Origin: Candidula unifasciata
Lineage: Eukaryota > Mollusca > Gastropoda > Stylommatophora > Geomitridae
DNA length: 64,000 bases
Reading direction: 5' to 3'
NCBI GenBank assembly: GCA_905116865.2
Contig: CAJHNH020000845.1
Span: 70,001 to 134,000 of the forward strand
Shown here: piece by piece, positions 1-12,036 of the stretch
Numbering within the stretch: the first letter of the stretch is position 1
How the letters are laid out: each line of letters starts with the position of its first letter
Program-made: the position numbers and the translations under genes
The notes under the pieces: generated by a model
The model's database searches: none
What the model saw: only the letters and a program-made list of their open reading frames with translations
Told to the model about the DNA's origin: nothing

Positions 1-507
1 ACCTATGGTCCTTTATGTCGTGGAGGACATACATAACATAACCTATGGTCCTTTATGTCGTGGAGGACATACATAACATTACCCTTGGCCCTTTATGTCG
101 TGGAGGACCTACATAACAATAACCTTGGCCCTTTGTGTCGTAGAGGACATACATAACATTAACCTTGGCCCTTTATATCGTGGAGGACATACATAACATT
201 AACCTTGGCCCTTTATGTCGTAGAGGACATACATAACATTACCCTTGGCCCTTTATGTCGTAGAGGACATACATAACATTAACCTTGGCCCTTTATGTCG
301 TAGAGGACATACATAACATTACCCTTGGCCCTTTATGTCGTAGAGGACATACATAACATTACCCTTGGCCCTTTTTGTCGTGGAGGACATACATAACATT
401 ACCTATGGTCCTTTATGTCGTGGAGGACATACATAACATAACCTATGGTCCTTTATGTCGTGGAGGACATACATAACATTACCCTTGGCTCTTTATGTCG
501 TGGAGGT
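1..507. repeat. 40-bp minisatellite at left edge
   Basis: About 12.7 head-to-tail copies of a 40-bp unit with core CCTTTATGTCGTGGAGGACA. Copies differ by a few substitutions (acctatggtc or acccttggcc at the unit start). The array runs off the left edge, so its full length is unknown. No coding sense. Confidence 0.95.
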
Positions 508-702
508 GTATCTATGAAAGCACCAGAATACAAATCCCGCCATCTTTCTCTGTCTTCCCTTTGTGGAAGAAACTAGAGGTTTTGCTTTAGTTGTAAATGT
601 TGACCTATGGATCCGCTGATAGTGTTAATGGCCTGAGGAGGGCTGGAGAGAGGGAGCGGAAAGGGGGAAGGGTGGGGGAGGGGGGGTTAGAGAGAGATGG
701 GT

Positions 703-745
<43 letters not shown>

Positions 746-875
746 TTATATATATATGCGTGAGGTTCAACGCCACCAGGACTGCAAAGCGAGCGATATT
801 CACCCGGTGACATAAAATGATACCATCAAGTTGAAAAAAGGGTTGTAAACTAACAAAAATTGCGTCATACTTTGG

Positions 876-919
<44 letters not shown>

Positions 920-1700
920 GTGCAGCTTAATCCCTTAAAGAAAGCACACTAAAGCGCCCCCCCCCCCCAACTTTTTCCCAACCAACAAAAAATTAGGGGC
1001 ACTTACTGTATCAGAGACCCGTCTTCCCTTGCCAGCTCAAGTACAAACAGCCCGACTCAGTACAATCGGGTACTTGTTATACAGCGGTTGTGTCTGGGTT
1101 TGTGTCCCCCATACAACATCCGTCACGCTTTTGAGCATGACCGCGTTCGAATTCCCCAAGGTGCTGGAATATCATTCCAGCTTTCCCCCTGGCTCACGGA
1201 GCAGTAAGTAGTTGCTTGTATTTGCTTTGCTGTTTGCCTTTTATCTGTCAAGTTAGTGACATCAAAGCCACCAAGACCCGACTACGCATGACTACAGGTT
1301 ACCCCGTAACAATTTTGTGATGCCCCTATATAACTGTGCTGTAGGGTTGAGCAGGGTTTCTGTGATTTGCTGCAGTTTGATTTTCATCCTTGAGTTGATA
1401 AACCTATTGACTGCAATCCTGCGGGGAAAGGGGAGGAGGGAGGGGAAATCATATACAATATAGCTTCACAACCTTCTATAGATTTGAACTAGCGAAAAGC
1501 GAAAAGGGGTAAAAACAAGGAGGGAGACAAAAAAAGACAAGTGATTCGCGCAATAAGTAGTTCCCTGTTGGACTGCAAAAACAGGAAAAGTAAAGAGAAG
1601 ACAACGGTTCTTCTGGTGCAGGGACCATGAAATATTGCTTATGACCCAGGCGATGAATATGTTAATACTTCACCAACCTGTCACAGACAGACGGTCTAAC
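508..1700. other. intergenic, simple repeats only
   Basis: No gene recognised. Contains an (AC)n microsatellite at 706-742, an (AT)n tract at about 877-914 and a poly(C) run at about 957-968. The remainder is unique-looking sequence with no long ORF. Confidence 0.6.
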
Positions 1701-2218
1701 CAGTGTTGCCACTCTAGATGTTTTACATCCAGATTTAGATGTTTTTTCTTGCATTTAGATGACTTTTATGACGTTTAGATGGTAGATGTTTTTCTAAATG
1801 TTTTTTATTTGGAGTGAATTTACCAGATCTTACCTAAGAAACAGGATGAAATTTGACCTCTTAAATGCTATCTTGACAATAAAATTAAGCCTGATAAGAG
1901 TAGGAAAAGGCGGTTCCACTTATCAGCTCCCTGATTAGATATTAAAAGAAATTAGAATAGCTAAAGCATACCAGTCATTTTGGATCTGAAGCTTCAACTG
2001 CATCATCCAAGCTAAGTTTATCCTGTGGATCTTGTAAGGCAGACTTCAGTGAAGTTGAGGACATGATTCTATATGGTAAATCATATCAATTGCTATGTAA
2101 TTTGTGACTCTTTCCATTTGGATGTTTTTCTAAATTTTTCCCACGCAAATTAAGATGTTTTTAGATATTTTTTGACTTCGTTTTGGGTGTTTTTTGTCAA
2201 AGAAAAGTGGCAACACTG
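1701..2218. mobile_element. hAT-like non-autonomous DNA element (remnant)
   Basis: Begins CAGTGTTGCCACT and ends with the exact reverse complement AGTGGCAACACTG, a terminal inverted repeat form typical of hAT elements. Flanking octamers GGTCTAAC and AGTCGAAC match at 6 of 8 positions, as expected for an aged 8-bp target duplication. The inside is AT-rich, with repeated AGATGTTTTT motifs near both ends, and holds no transposase. Confidence 0.7.
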
Positions 2219-2226
2219 AGTCGAAC

Positions 2227-2900
<674 letters not shown>

Positions 2901-3670
2901 GATAATTGAGTTGTCCGCCGCTTAATCAAGCCTTTCTGTTTGGCGTGTTGTTTTGAGATGCACAGATCAAAGTCAGGAGGAGTGAAGGCAGAGGCGGCAC
3001 GAATAGTATGAAGGAGGGGAATTCTGCCTAAGTCAATAAGGATGCATTTCATCTCAGGACATTCAGTTTAAACTGGATAGCAATGAAAGATTGCTAATAT
3101 CTGTATTAAATGTGTGGTTCCGACATGGTGTGGCGGGAAGATGAATTATAATTAAGGTCATTTTAAGTATTATCCATTTAAAAAAAATGTACTCTCAGCT
3201 TAGGGAAGCTGGAACATGGGTGCTTAGGAACCAATAGCCCCCCTCCCCCCCCCCCCCCCCCGGAGAGTGTTCAACGTCATCTGTCGGGAATGCGTTGCCC
3301 CCTCCTTTAACTATACGAAAAAATTACACTTTAAAGTTTATGTTTATACATATCATAATTAGTTCACATTTACTACTATATGTATTTGGTAATCAGTACA
3401 TTACTATTAAGCACTTAAGCAAGGCTTAGATTCTTTAAGCTTTCCCACCCTTAGAATATGTGTATTATGTTTGACCCTCCGCCACAACCTCCCTACCAGG
3501 TTCTTATGTAGACCCTTTTATACTAGCTCATCACAAACACGCAGAACCTCGGAAGGGAAAATCCATGGAAAGACAAAAACTATTGCCACCCATCAATCAG
3601 TTTATAGCTGTTACTTCTTATGCTCACCAGCAAAAAGAGAAACTTATGATAATTAGGAACTAATAACCTT
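2901..3670. other. intergenic, nothing recognised
   Basis: No gene or conserved element seen. A poly(C) tract lies at about 3240-3260. Confidence 0.5.
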
Positions 3671-3678
3671 CTTTTTTT

Positions 3679-4398
3679 TCGCCCGAAACAAACCGTGGCT
3701 GGTCGTTCATTCATGTTGGTGACCTTTCACACGCGCTAGTCTATGTTACAGGGGTGTCACGTTGTGTTGTGCTCGATGTTCTGGGCCTCCAATATTGCGC
3801 GTCGTGTACTGGTTGTTGAGAACAGCCGGCGACATTGCAGCTTTCTTGGACTGCAAGTAGAACAGGAATTTACTTCAGCTGTCAGCGTTAACAAGCGACA
3901 AGGAGAGCAGCGTTGCTTTTTTGCAGCAAGACAACCTTTTAGACCCCACCGTAAAATATTAAGAATTATGAAACCATGGGACGTATTCTGCACTCTCTCC
4001 TGGTACGTAGGCTGAGGATGTGGGGTTAGGAGGTGTGGGGTTAGGGCCAGTTCTAGATGTGAGGTCGTTAAAAACTGTCACATCGTGTAATACAGAACAT
4101 GGGATATCGCTGGTGACAGCATCGAAGACAACACAACAAGACATGGGACGTAGGCTGTACTCTCTCATGAGACATAGGCTAAGGGTGTAAGGTAGGGGGG
4201 GGGGGGTGGGGTTAGGGCCAGTTCTAGATGTTGTGGGGCCGTTAAAAGCGGCGGCATCGTGTAATATAGAACACTGTATATCGCCGGTGATAGCATCTAA
4301 CATAAAACAACGTTGACTCCGCAGTAAGAAAAGACAAGCGCGTGTGAAAGGTCAACAAGCATGAATGAACGGCCAACCACGGCTTGTTTAGGGCGAGA
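3679..4398. mobile_element. fold-back / TIR element with about 58-bp inverted ends
   Basis: The left end (from CGCCCGAAACAAACCGTGG) is repeated inverted at the right end (to CCACGGCTTGTTTAGGGCG) over about 58 bp with few mismatches. The interior holds two tandem, diverged copies (about 4010-4150 and 4155-4320) of a sequence sharing GGGCCAGTTCTAGATGT. The same sequence is present, inverted, in the small element at 25608-25801. No transposase ORF. Target duplication not clear. Confidence 0.65.
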
Positions 4399-4479
4399 AT
4401 CGTTACTATAACAGATAATTATACAATAAAATGCAGTTAACTTGAATGGTTAATATATATTGAGGTATACTCACTCCTT

Positions 4480-4800
4480 AGGGCTGCTACCCGAAGGCTG
4501 AACACCATATCGTGGATGTCAATCCAACAGGAACAAATTTCTCAGAGACACCACTAGATAGACCAGTTTGTCCCCTCAGGACTGCTACCCGAAGGCTGAA
4601 CACCATATCACGAATGTCAATCCAACAGGAACAAATATCTCAGATACACCACTAGATAGACCAGTTTGTCCCCTCAGGACTGCTACCCGAAGGCTGAACA
4701 CCATATCGTGGATGTCAATACAGCAGGAACAAATCTGAGATATACCACTAAATAGACAAGTGTGTCCCCTCAGGGCTGCTACCCAGAGGTTTACCATATA
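4480..4800. repeat. tandem repeat, 96-99 bp unit
   Basis: About 3.3 copies of a unit with core CTGCTACCCGAAGGCTGAAC, starting near 4483, 4582, 4680 and 4776. Confidence 0.85.
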
Positions 4801-4883
4801 ATCCTGATATTTAAAAAAAAAGTCTGGACAGCAGATCACAGATAGGACAGGAACAGCTACATCAGTCAGCGGTAAACAGTGGT

Positions 4884-5273
4884 CCTCTACAGGCACGCAT
4901 ATACTTGCCACGTCCTGCAAATCTCTACAGGCACGCATATACTTGCCACGTCCTGCAAATCCCTACAGGCACGCATATACTTGCCACGTCCTGCAAATCT
5001 CTACAGGCACGCATATACTTGCCACGTCCTGCAAATCTCTACAGGCACGCATATACTTGCCACGTCCTGCAAATCCCTACATGCACACATATACTTGCCA
5101 CGTCCTGCAAATCCCTACAGGCACACATATACTTGCCACGTCCTGCAAATCTCTACAGGCACACATATACTTGCCACGTCCTGCAAATCCCTACAGGCAC
5201 ACATATACTTGCCACGTCCTGCAAATCTCTACAGGCACGCATATACTTGCCACGTCCTGCAAATCTCTTCTCC
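4884..5273. repeat. 38-bp minisatellite
   Basis: About ten copies of a 38-bp unit with core ATACTTGCCACGTCCTGCAA. Because 38 is not a multiple of three, the same peptide motif recurs in staggered frames, so the ORFs here are not genes. Confidence 0.95.
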
Positions 5274-5278
5274 TGTTT

Positions 5279-5413
5279 TGTTTTTTTTAAATCTCCCAAA
5301 GGAGCATAAGCTCTCAGCCATCATTCTAGACTTGGCTTTTGCATGCCCCCCCCCCCCCCCATCTTTTTAACTTCTCTTTTTAGCTCCCTTATCTATATAT
5401 ATATTTTGGTCCT

Positions 5414-5447
<34 letters not shown>

Positions 5448-5640
5448 CCTTTTGGGTTCCAGTACAAAGACATTCAAGTTATACTGTTCTCAGATTTTTT
5501 TCGACGTGTCCTATCAAACGTCAGCGTCTTTTCTTCGCCTCTTCGTCCGCTGGAATTTGTTCAATTCTCTCCAAAAGCTCTACTTTAGTGATTATATATC
5601 ATTTAATTCCTTCTATTCTGCACAGGCACCAGTTAATGAA
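5279..5640. repeat. dispersed repeat, copy 1 (partner near 61195-61545)
   Basis: Shares an ordered set of blocks with 61195-61545: an AGGAGCATA-like block, a poly(C) stretch, TAGCTCC(C/A)TTATCT, a GGGTTCCAG block, and CTGGAA(T/C)TTGTTCA followed by GGCACCAGTTAA. This copy also carries a long poly(T) run near 5418-5445. It reads as an old dispersed retrosequence with no coding content. Confidence 0.6.
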
Positions 5641-5875
5641 TGCTTAGTTAGTTCGGGTTATCATCTTTGCACTCCAGACATGTCCATATGTGCTCAGATC
5701 CTCCCCTCAGTATGAACCCCAGCGTCCGGTGATTAATAGTTCCAGTTCTATGTTGATTCACTGGTGTGCGTCTTGTTTTTTGCTATGCCGACCTTCATTC
5801 ATTTTGGCGAGTAATGTGGATTCAGTGCGGCCAGAGTACTCCACCCTTCCAATTTCTCAGAGCATTATTAATTTA
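5641..5875. repeat. dispersed repeat, copy 1 (partner near 12390-12630)
   Basis: Shares CCAGTTCTATGTTG, the CATA-to-GCTC(A/G)GATC blocks and AGAGCATTATTA with 12390-12630 in the same order. It directly follows the preceding repeat, so the two may be one longer element. Confidence 0.5.
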
Positions 5876-5884
5876 TAATTTTAA

Positions 5885-6010
5885 AAAAAAAGTAAAGGAC
5901 CCTTTTCCACGCCTTTAGGCGTATAGGACATATAAGGCTAGACCTATATTTTATAGATCAATCGGCACAAGATGGGAGATGTCAGCATCACACTGGTCGT
6001 TAATAATGAA
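5885..6010 (-). repeat. SINE fragment (3' part, reverse)
   Basis: The reverse complement reads as the 3' half of the tRNA-derived SINE seen at 25023-25306: a GATTGATCTATAAAATATAG block, an ACGCCTAAAGGCGTGGAAAA block and a CTTTACTTT tail. Confidence 0.6.
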
Positions 6011-6094
6011 TGCTTGTATTTTATTAGTAAGTATATAGTATTATTTTAATTTCTTTTTATCTTCACAAATGTTCTAGTGCTATGAAAGCTCCCC

Positions 6095-6300
6095 TTACCT
6101 TTTGTATTCGTATTTCTTATTCTTCTCCTGACACTCACCGGCTGTAAACACCGGCGGAAAGTTATGGTTTGTCATCCACCTGTGCACTTCCAGACCCTGA
6201 CTGTTGCTTGCACATCCGTTTGACAAATTTGGCTTATATGTATGCAGACTGACGGTTCCTTGACTTTCAGGCAGATATACTCCGACTTTCAAGGAACTAT
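6095..6300 (-). repeat. GAA-tailed short retrosequence (reverse)
   Basis: Inverted copy of a dispersed short repeat found about ten times in the window. In forward orientation it ends with GTTTACAGC(T/C)GGTGA and a GAA-rich tail. This copy covers the 3' two thirds. Confidence 0.65.
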
Positions 6301-6735
6301 TCTTATTTTCATATCACTATCACGCCCCCCCCCCCCCCCCAATCACCCCTTTTTCCACCCGTGACTACGCTTGACTAAGGGACGCCAGAATTTAGAATAT
6401 CACACACCTTGAACCGTGACGTTAGTACCTCGATGGACAGCCGAATCTGTTGTCCTGTGTAGATTGGGTGAGGGGGGGGGGGGATTTAAATTTAGAAAAG
6501 CCACAGTAACTAACTACAAACCGTACATATGTACACTAACTTTACTCACATTTATTTTTTGTGGATAGAAATCACCAAAGTTTTTCAGTCATATCGTTTC
6601 ACGTCTGCTGGTATTTCTTCCGTACTACGTCACGGCTTTCTGCGTAGCCTTGTCTTTTGTGAAAATATTTCGTTTGCGTTTCTTGTGGGTATCGTTAACC
6701 TCAGGGGCGCACGCATTATTTATCGGGGTGGTGGC
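6301..6735. other. intergenic, homopolymer tracts
   Basis: Poly(C) at about 6325-6340 and poly(G) at about 6472-6483. Nothing else recognised. Confidence 0.5.
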
Positions 6736-6737
6736 CT

Positions 6738-6955
6738 TTTTTTTTTCTTCTTCTTAGCGTTCGCGGGCTGTAAACTCTAGCGGAAAGTCCTGGTTGTTCA
6801 TCCACTTCTGGACTTTAGTCTTCTTCCAGAACTTGAGTTTTAAGTACACATCAGTTTTACAGATCTGGTTCCCTTACTTACAGACTGTTGGTTCTTTGTC
6901 TCGCAGGCAGATGCATCTCTTATTAGTCGCCTTATACGACATGCTTGTAGCGGGG
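6738..6955 (-). repeat. GAA-tailed short retrosequence (reverse)
   Basis: Same family as 6095-6300, opened on the plus strand by a TTCTTCTTCTT tract and then GTTCGCGGGCTGTAAACTC. A poly(G) tract (about 6951-6963) and a poly(C) tract follow. Confidence 0.65.
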
Positions 6956-6959
6956 GGGG

Positions 6960-7625
6960 GGGGTATTGATATACACCCCCCCCCCAACGGGGGTTATAAA
7001 ATCCACATTCAGAGCGTTTTTATTTAAAACACTTTCAATAATTAATGCACTAAACAGTTTCTTTTACAAAATTAATTATATAGTTTAACCCTTTTAGCCC
7101 CCAGCAGCTGTAACTTTAACCCCTTCTATGCCAGCAAGCTGAGCTTAAAAGCTACAAATACTTGGGCTTGAATGCATTCAATGGAGACAGTATAGCACTG
7201 AAGTTGTTCCGTTTTTGTGTCAACCACACAGCATGTCTTTCACTATCCCTTGTGGGGGAAAAAAACCGGACACAAGACTGCCGTTTCAGCATAGACACGC
7301 GCTACAAGTCTATCAGAAGTGCCAACACAAACAACCCAGCCAATGGAAGCAGTAGTTACAACAGATCAGTAGTGCACAGGAAATTAATCGCATAAGGTAC
7401 CATCAGTTTTCTTGACAACAGGCCACCCTTTACACTCTGAACCCGGAAGTTCAAAATACAAACTTTATTTCACACAATCAGAAAGCATTTTTTTTAAAAT
7501 CCACAGCTCACAGTGTCACGTCATGCATTCGCCTCAGTAGCTGGGCAAGTTATACCATTTCAATCAACATATGGAGGAAAATAAAATGGCCAACCACTGT
7601 CAGAAGAAGCTAGAGAGTGAAGTTG
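6960..7625. other. intergenic, nothing recognised
   Basis: No conserved coding sequence or repeat family recognised. Confidence 0.45.
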
Positions 7626-7629
7626 AAAA

Positions 7630-7741
7630 ATGAAGAGGATATGGGGTGAACAGCATGCGATAGTGAAGGATAGAAGGACCTGGTGAGAGTTGGCTGAGGG
7701 CCTATGCTCCATTGGGGGTTAGAAAGACAGAAGAAGAAGAT
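7630..7741 (+). pseudogene. degraded LINE C-terminal tail
   Basis: One frame reads VKDRRTW-stop-ELAEGLCSIGG followed by KDRRRRC from a GAA-rich end. This resembles the extreme C-terminus of non-LTR reverse transcriptases (DRxxWRxLVxGLC), followed by the GAA-type 3' tail. An internal stop and the short length mark it as a dead fragment. Family assignment is tentative. Confidence 0.45.
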
Positions 7742-8364
7742 GTTCAGAAACAAAAATCTGCTGTGACTACAACTAGCAAGCCTGTCTATCTGCTAAACTG
7801 ACGAGAACTGACACACAACACACTGCTACTACCACCAATGGTACAGGAACTGTGCCTGCTGCTGAAGATGGAATGCAGCATTTATGGGAATTCAAAACAA
7901 TGTTTTCCCATTGTGAATTTAAATAATGCAGACATAAACAATACATTGTACAATTTATTTTCCAGCTTACTTCGTAGTATCTCAACAGGTGTTTTACTAC
8001 AGAATTACATCAACATACAATGGAGCATACAATACAACCCTTACTGCAGCCACCACTGATGGGCCAAGAATTCTACAGTCTTCAACCTAATCAAAGAAAT
8101 ACACATAACTAAGGTAATGAACATGCAGTCAATTCAGAAACACAAAGTTAAATAGTGTTACATTTAGAAGCTGTTATATTAGTACCTGTTTACTGCTGTT
8201 TGTTGATGAAGGCTTTGTAACTGTAACAGCTGGTCTGTCCTTTGCAAGAATGATCTTGTAGAGCTGAACACGTATATATTCTGTATTGATTTCACTTCAT
8301 ACATTTAAATTTACAAGTATCAGATTCAACTGCTCTGAAGTTGTCCTGGGCACGTGTCTCTTGA
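7742..8364. other. intergenic, nothing recognised
   Basis: No conserved ORF or repeat family recognised. Confidence 0.45.
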
Positions 8365-9760
8365 CAATTAGTTAGTTCCTAAACGTTGTGTTGAATCCCA
8401 GCCAGTTCCTACATGCTGTGTTGAATCCCAGCCAGTTCCTACATGCTGTGTTGAATCCCAGCCAGTTCCTACATGATGTGTTGAATCCCAGCCAGTTCCT
8501 ACATGCTGTGTTGAATCCCAGCTAGTTTCTACATGTTTGTTGAATCCCAGCCAGTTCCTACATGCTGTGTTGAATCCTAGCCAGTTTCTACATGTTGTGT
8601 TGAATCCCAGCTAGTTCCTACATGATGTGTTGAATCTCAGCCAGTTCCAACATGCTGTGTTGAATCCTAGCCAGTTTCTACATGTTGTGTTGAATCCCAG
8701 CTAGTTCCTACATGCTGTGTTGAATCCCAGCCAGTTCCTACATGCTGTGTTGAATCCTAGCCAGTTTCTATATGTTGTGTTGAATCCTAGCCAGTTTCTA
8801 CATGCTGTGTTGAATCCTAGCTAGTTCCTACATGCTGTGTTGAATCCCAGCTAGTTCCTACATGCTGTGTTTAATCCTAGCCAGCTCCTACATGCTGTAT
8901 TGAATCCTAGCCAGTTTCTACATGTTGTGTTGAATCCAAGCTAGTTCCTACATGCTGTGTTGAATCCCAGCCAGTTCCTACATGCTGTGTTGAATCCTAG
9001 CCAGTTTCTATATGTTGTGTTGAATCCTAGCCAGTTTCTACATGCTGTGTTGAATCCTAGCTAGTTCCTACATGCTGTGTTGAATCCCAGCTAGTTCCTA
9101 CATGCTGTGTTTAATCCTAGCCAGCTCCTACATGCTGTATTGAATCCTAGCCAGTTTCTACATGTTGTGTTGAATCCAAGCTAGTTCCCACATGCTGTGT
9201 TTAATCCTAGCCAGTTTCTACATGCTGTGTTGAATCCTAGCTAGTTCCTACATGCTGTGTTGAATCCCAGCTAGTTCCTACATGCTGTGTTTAATCCTAG
9301 CCAGCTCCTACATGCTGTATTGAATCCTAGCCAGTTTCTACATGTTGTGTTGAATCCAAGCTAGTTCCTACATGCTGTGTTGAATCCCAGCCAGTTCCTA
9401 CATGCTGTGTTGAATCCTAGCCAGTTTCTATATGTTGTGTTGAATCCTAGCCAGTTTCTACATGCTGTGTTGAATCCTAGCTAGTTCCTACATGCTGTGT
9501 TGAATCCCAGCTAGTTCCTACATGCTGTGTTTAATCCTAGCCAGCTCCTACATGCTGTATTGAATCCTAGCCAGTTTCTACATGTTGTGTTGAATCCAAG
9601 CTAGTTCCCACATGCTGTGTTTAATCCCAGCCAATTCCTACATGCTGTGTTGAATCCCAGCCAGTTCCCACATGCTGTGTTTAATCCCAGCCAGTTCCCA
9701 CATGCTGTGTTTAATCTCAGCCAATTCCTACATGCTGTGTTGAACCCCAGCCAGTTTCTT
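8365..9760. repeat. 30-bp minisatellite with higher-order structure
   Basis: About 46 copies of a 30-bp unit with core CAGTTCCTACATGCTGTGTT. From about 8761, variant units recur in a fixed order. 8761-8940 is repeated essentially unchanged at 9001-9180, and 9001-9240 is repeated at 9421-9660. Blocks of 6-14 units have therefore been duplicated on top of the basic period. Confidence 0.95.
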
Positions 9761-10040
9761 TGCACAGTGATGAATTAAAGCCCATATTTGCTGCAATGAA
9801 AGACAGCCTGACTACATCCTTAATACCTCACTTCAGATTAAATAGAACCCTGTTATTTAGTAACTTTTTAAAATTATTTCCTTACACAACTGATTTACAC
9901 ACCAATTTACAATTGACGCTGCTTCTATCAACGATGATCTGCAATTTTAGTGGCAAAATGTTTGTGTTGGCACTTCTGATGGCTGCTTGGCATACTTAAT
10001 GTGTCAGTATGATACTATTGGTTTTGTCAAGACTTCAGCT
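9761..10040. other. intergenic, nothing recognised
   Basis: An unremarkable stretch following the minisatellite, with only a 79-codon ORF that has no recognisable motif. Confidence 0.4.
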
Positions 10041-10059
10041 TCAGTTTTTTTCAAAAAGG

Positions 10060-10395
10060 AGAGCAATGGTAAAGGTAAAGTAAAAGGTAAAGTCTGGAGT
10101 TGTGATCCAGCATCACTGCACATGGTTATAAACCATAAGTGCTTTGCCACCAGTACGGAAGGCTGATAAGAAACTGTCTGCCTGTGTCGCCCTCTGCACG
10201 TAACTCCGCAGCTACAGCGATGTTCCTCCATTTACCCCAGAATTTTAACTCTGGTACCCATTAGCTAGAGGTTGGGTGAACCTCGGGAAATGCCCGGTTT
10301 CAAACACTGGCCGTGTGCTGCAGCGAGTTGCTGCTGGATTTGAAGGTGTGTCTCCTATGGACTGCGCTTATGCTGCCCCCTTCTAGAAAGCAATG
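10060..10395 (-). repeat. possible SINE (reverse)
   Basis: On the minus strand a GTGTTTGAAACCGGG block resembles a Pol III B box near the 5' end, and the 3' end is a CTTTACC-type tail, like the other SINEs here. Only one copy was seen in the window, so this is tentative. Confidence 0.35.
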
Positions 10396-10511
10396 GGCAT
10401 TCTGTATAGTTTTCATTGGCACAGGTAAGGAGTAATGAGGAGGCTGACATGTTTGACATGAAGTTGGAACTGTGACTAGCTAATTACACACAACAGATTT
10501 GCCAAACTGTT

Positions 10512-10517
10512 TTTATT
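10512..10517 (-). terminator. candidate poly(A) signal for TSSC4
   Basis: AATAAA on the minus strand, about 640 nt past the TSSC4 stop and beyond the two extra copies of its 3' end. Position only; no transcript evidence. Confidence 0.3.
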
Positions 10518-10852
10518 TAACTTGCCGTTTTTTCACATCTTTTTTTTTTTAAATGCCTTCTTTCGTAATATAGCCCTTCATTGCCACATGTTTTCCACGA
10601 CAGGTAAGGTGCCTACAGTCTGCATACAAACAAGCCAGATCTGTTATATGGATGTGCATGCAAAACTCAAGTTCTGTGTGCAGGTAAAACAAATACAATG
10701 TTGCAGTCATACACAGCAGGCTGACTCATGCATACCTTGCCTTTAACATCAATCAACACAGGTTCAATATTTGCTTCAGAAGACTGAGAACCTGTTTTTC
10801 TCTAATGCAATGATACCTGTTGTGTTAAAAAAAACAACTACTGAACACGCAA

Positions 10853-11152
10853 CCTTAACTTTTACTCAGACACAATGAATCTAATTTGAATCTGCATCAC
10901 TGTCTTTAGTTCTAATGTGTCAGTCATTTCATTCTTCCTGGACTTCAGAGAACTTGAACTTGCTTTAGATTCAACAACTACTGAACATGCAACCTTAACT
11001 TTTACTAAGACACAATGAATTGAATCCGAATCTGTATCACTGTCCTAAGTTCTGATGTGTCAGTCATCATATTCTTCCTGGACTTCAAAGAACTTGAACT
11101 TGCTTTAGATTCAACAACTATTGAACAAGCAGTCTCAACTTTAACTCTGACA
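10853..11152 (-). repeat. two extra copies of the TSSC4 3' end, 140-bp period
   Basis: The block holding the last coding codons and stop of the TSSC4-like gene is repeated twice just downstream. The landmark CAATGAAT recurs at 10873, 11013 and 11153, exactly 140 bp apart. On the minus strand the first extra copy still reads ESKASSSS-LKSRKN before diverging from the coding version. The copies lie in the presumed 3' UTR. Confidence 0.9.
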
Positions 11153-11160
11153 CAATGAAT

Positions 11161-12036
11161 CTAATCTGAATCTGCATCACAGTCCTTGGTTCTGATGTGT
11201 CGTTTCACATTCTTTCTGGACTTGAAAGAGCTCGAACTCGCTTTAGATTCAGTAACATTTCTGTCCGAAGCATCTTCGTCTGTGACATCTGTCCCATCAG
11301 CACCTTTTGTGTCTTCATCAACATTATCAGCAGGATCTTCTGCAGGAAGCAATGTTGATATCTCATCTTTGTTCACAGACTTATCTGATGCAACAGATTT
11401 CATCTGCTGTTTTGGACGAGAAAACGTTATCTTCCCATGTGAACAGGCAGCTTCAGAAGAATCAAATTTCATTTCTTCTTCTGGCAAACCTGCTAATAAC
11501 CGTTCCTGTTTTTCTCTTTCCAGTTTTCGCTCTACCAGAAATTCAAATGCAGCTGTCTGATTGGTCCTTTCTGACATGTCATTCTCAGAAACATCATCAA
11601 GAGAATATTCTGTGTACTTCTCTGGATGTTTTCTGAAATCTGGGACCGGCTGCCGGCGGAACTTCTGGGGAGGTCGAGCTGGTCTTTTGAACTTGAACTG
11701 GACAGTTTGATTCTTATCCTCGGCCCCACTCGATTTTTCTCTTCGTGGTGAACGACTGTGTGGTCTTCGTTCGTAATCCACATCTCTGGTTTGGCTAAGC
11801 TGGGTCTTTGCTGAATCAGAAATTCTGTTGTTACTTTGATTCATAATCTCATTATCCTCATCTGGGTCATGTTTCAATAAATCAGCATCATCTTTTTCTC
11901 GAGTCTGTGCAGTTGCCTTCAGGAAGGCTGAGTGTTTGTCCTCTAGTGCACCTAGACTAGCAAAAACATCACGACTGCGGGAAACAAACAAGTCGGTGCC
12001 TGATTTGATGATGAAGTTTGCTGCCTCTTCTTCCAT
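11161..12036 (-). CDS. TSSC4: TSSC4-like U5 snRNP assembly protein
   Basis: A 291-residue acidic, low-complexity protein. TSSC4 family proteins bind the U5 snRNP in the nucleus and help assemble the U4/U6.U5 tri-snRNP for splicing. Recognition rests on the central conserved block PDFRKHPEKYTEYSLDDV followed by NQTAAFEFL, which matches the family's PDYxxHPERWTKYSLEDV...NxxxAFxFL pattern, and on an N-terminal SRSRDVFASLGALE segment like the family's SRSxxIFDCLE. The C-terminal third is Asp/Glu/Ser-rich and ends KRHIRTKDCDADSD. The ATG at 12036 is chosen because a TTACAG acceptor precedes it at 12046, so the apparent upstream reading frame (to 12117) is intron. A non-coding first exon must lie further right. 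The gene is head-to-head with ACTL6A. The C-terminal coding block is tandemly copied downstream. Confidence 0.85.
   Translation of the reverse strand: MEEEAANFIIKSGTDLFVSRSRDVFASLGALEDKHSAFLKATAQTREKDDADLLKHDPDEDNEIMNQSNNRISDSAKTQLSQTRDVDYERRPHSRSPRREKSSGAEDKNQTVQFKFKRPARPPQKFRRQPVPDFRKHPEKYTEYSLDDVSENDMSERTNQTAAFEFLVERKLEREKQERLLAGLPEEEMKFDSSEAACSHGKITFSRPKQQMKSVASDKSVNKDEISTLLPAEDPADNVDEDTKGADGTDVTDEDASDRNVTESKASSSSFKSRKNVKRHIRTKDCDADSD

Noticed and set aside
4879..5370. CRISPR-like regular array (38-bp units), also others such as 8365-9760
   Set aside because: Units are contiguous with no unique spacers, and the DNA is animal genomic; these are minisatellites.
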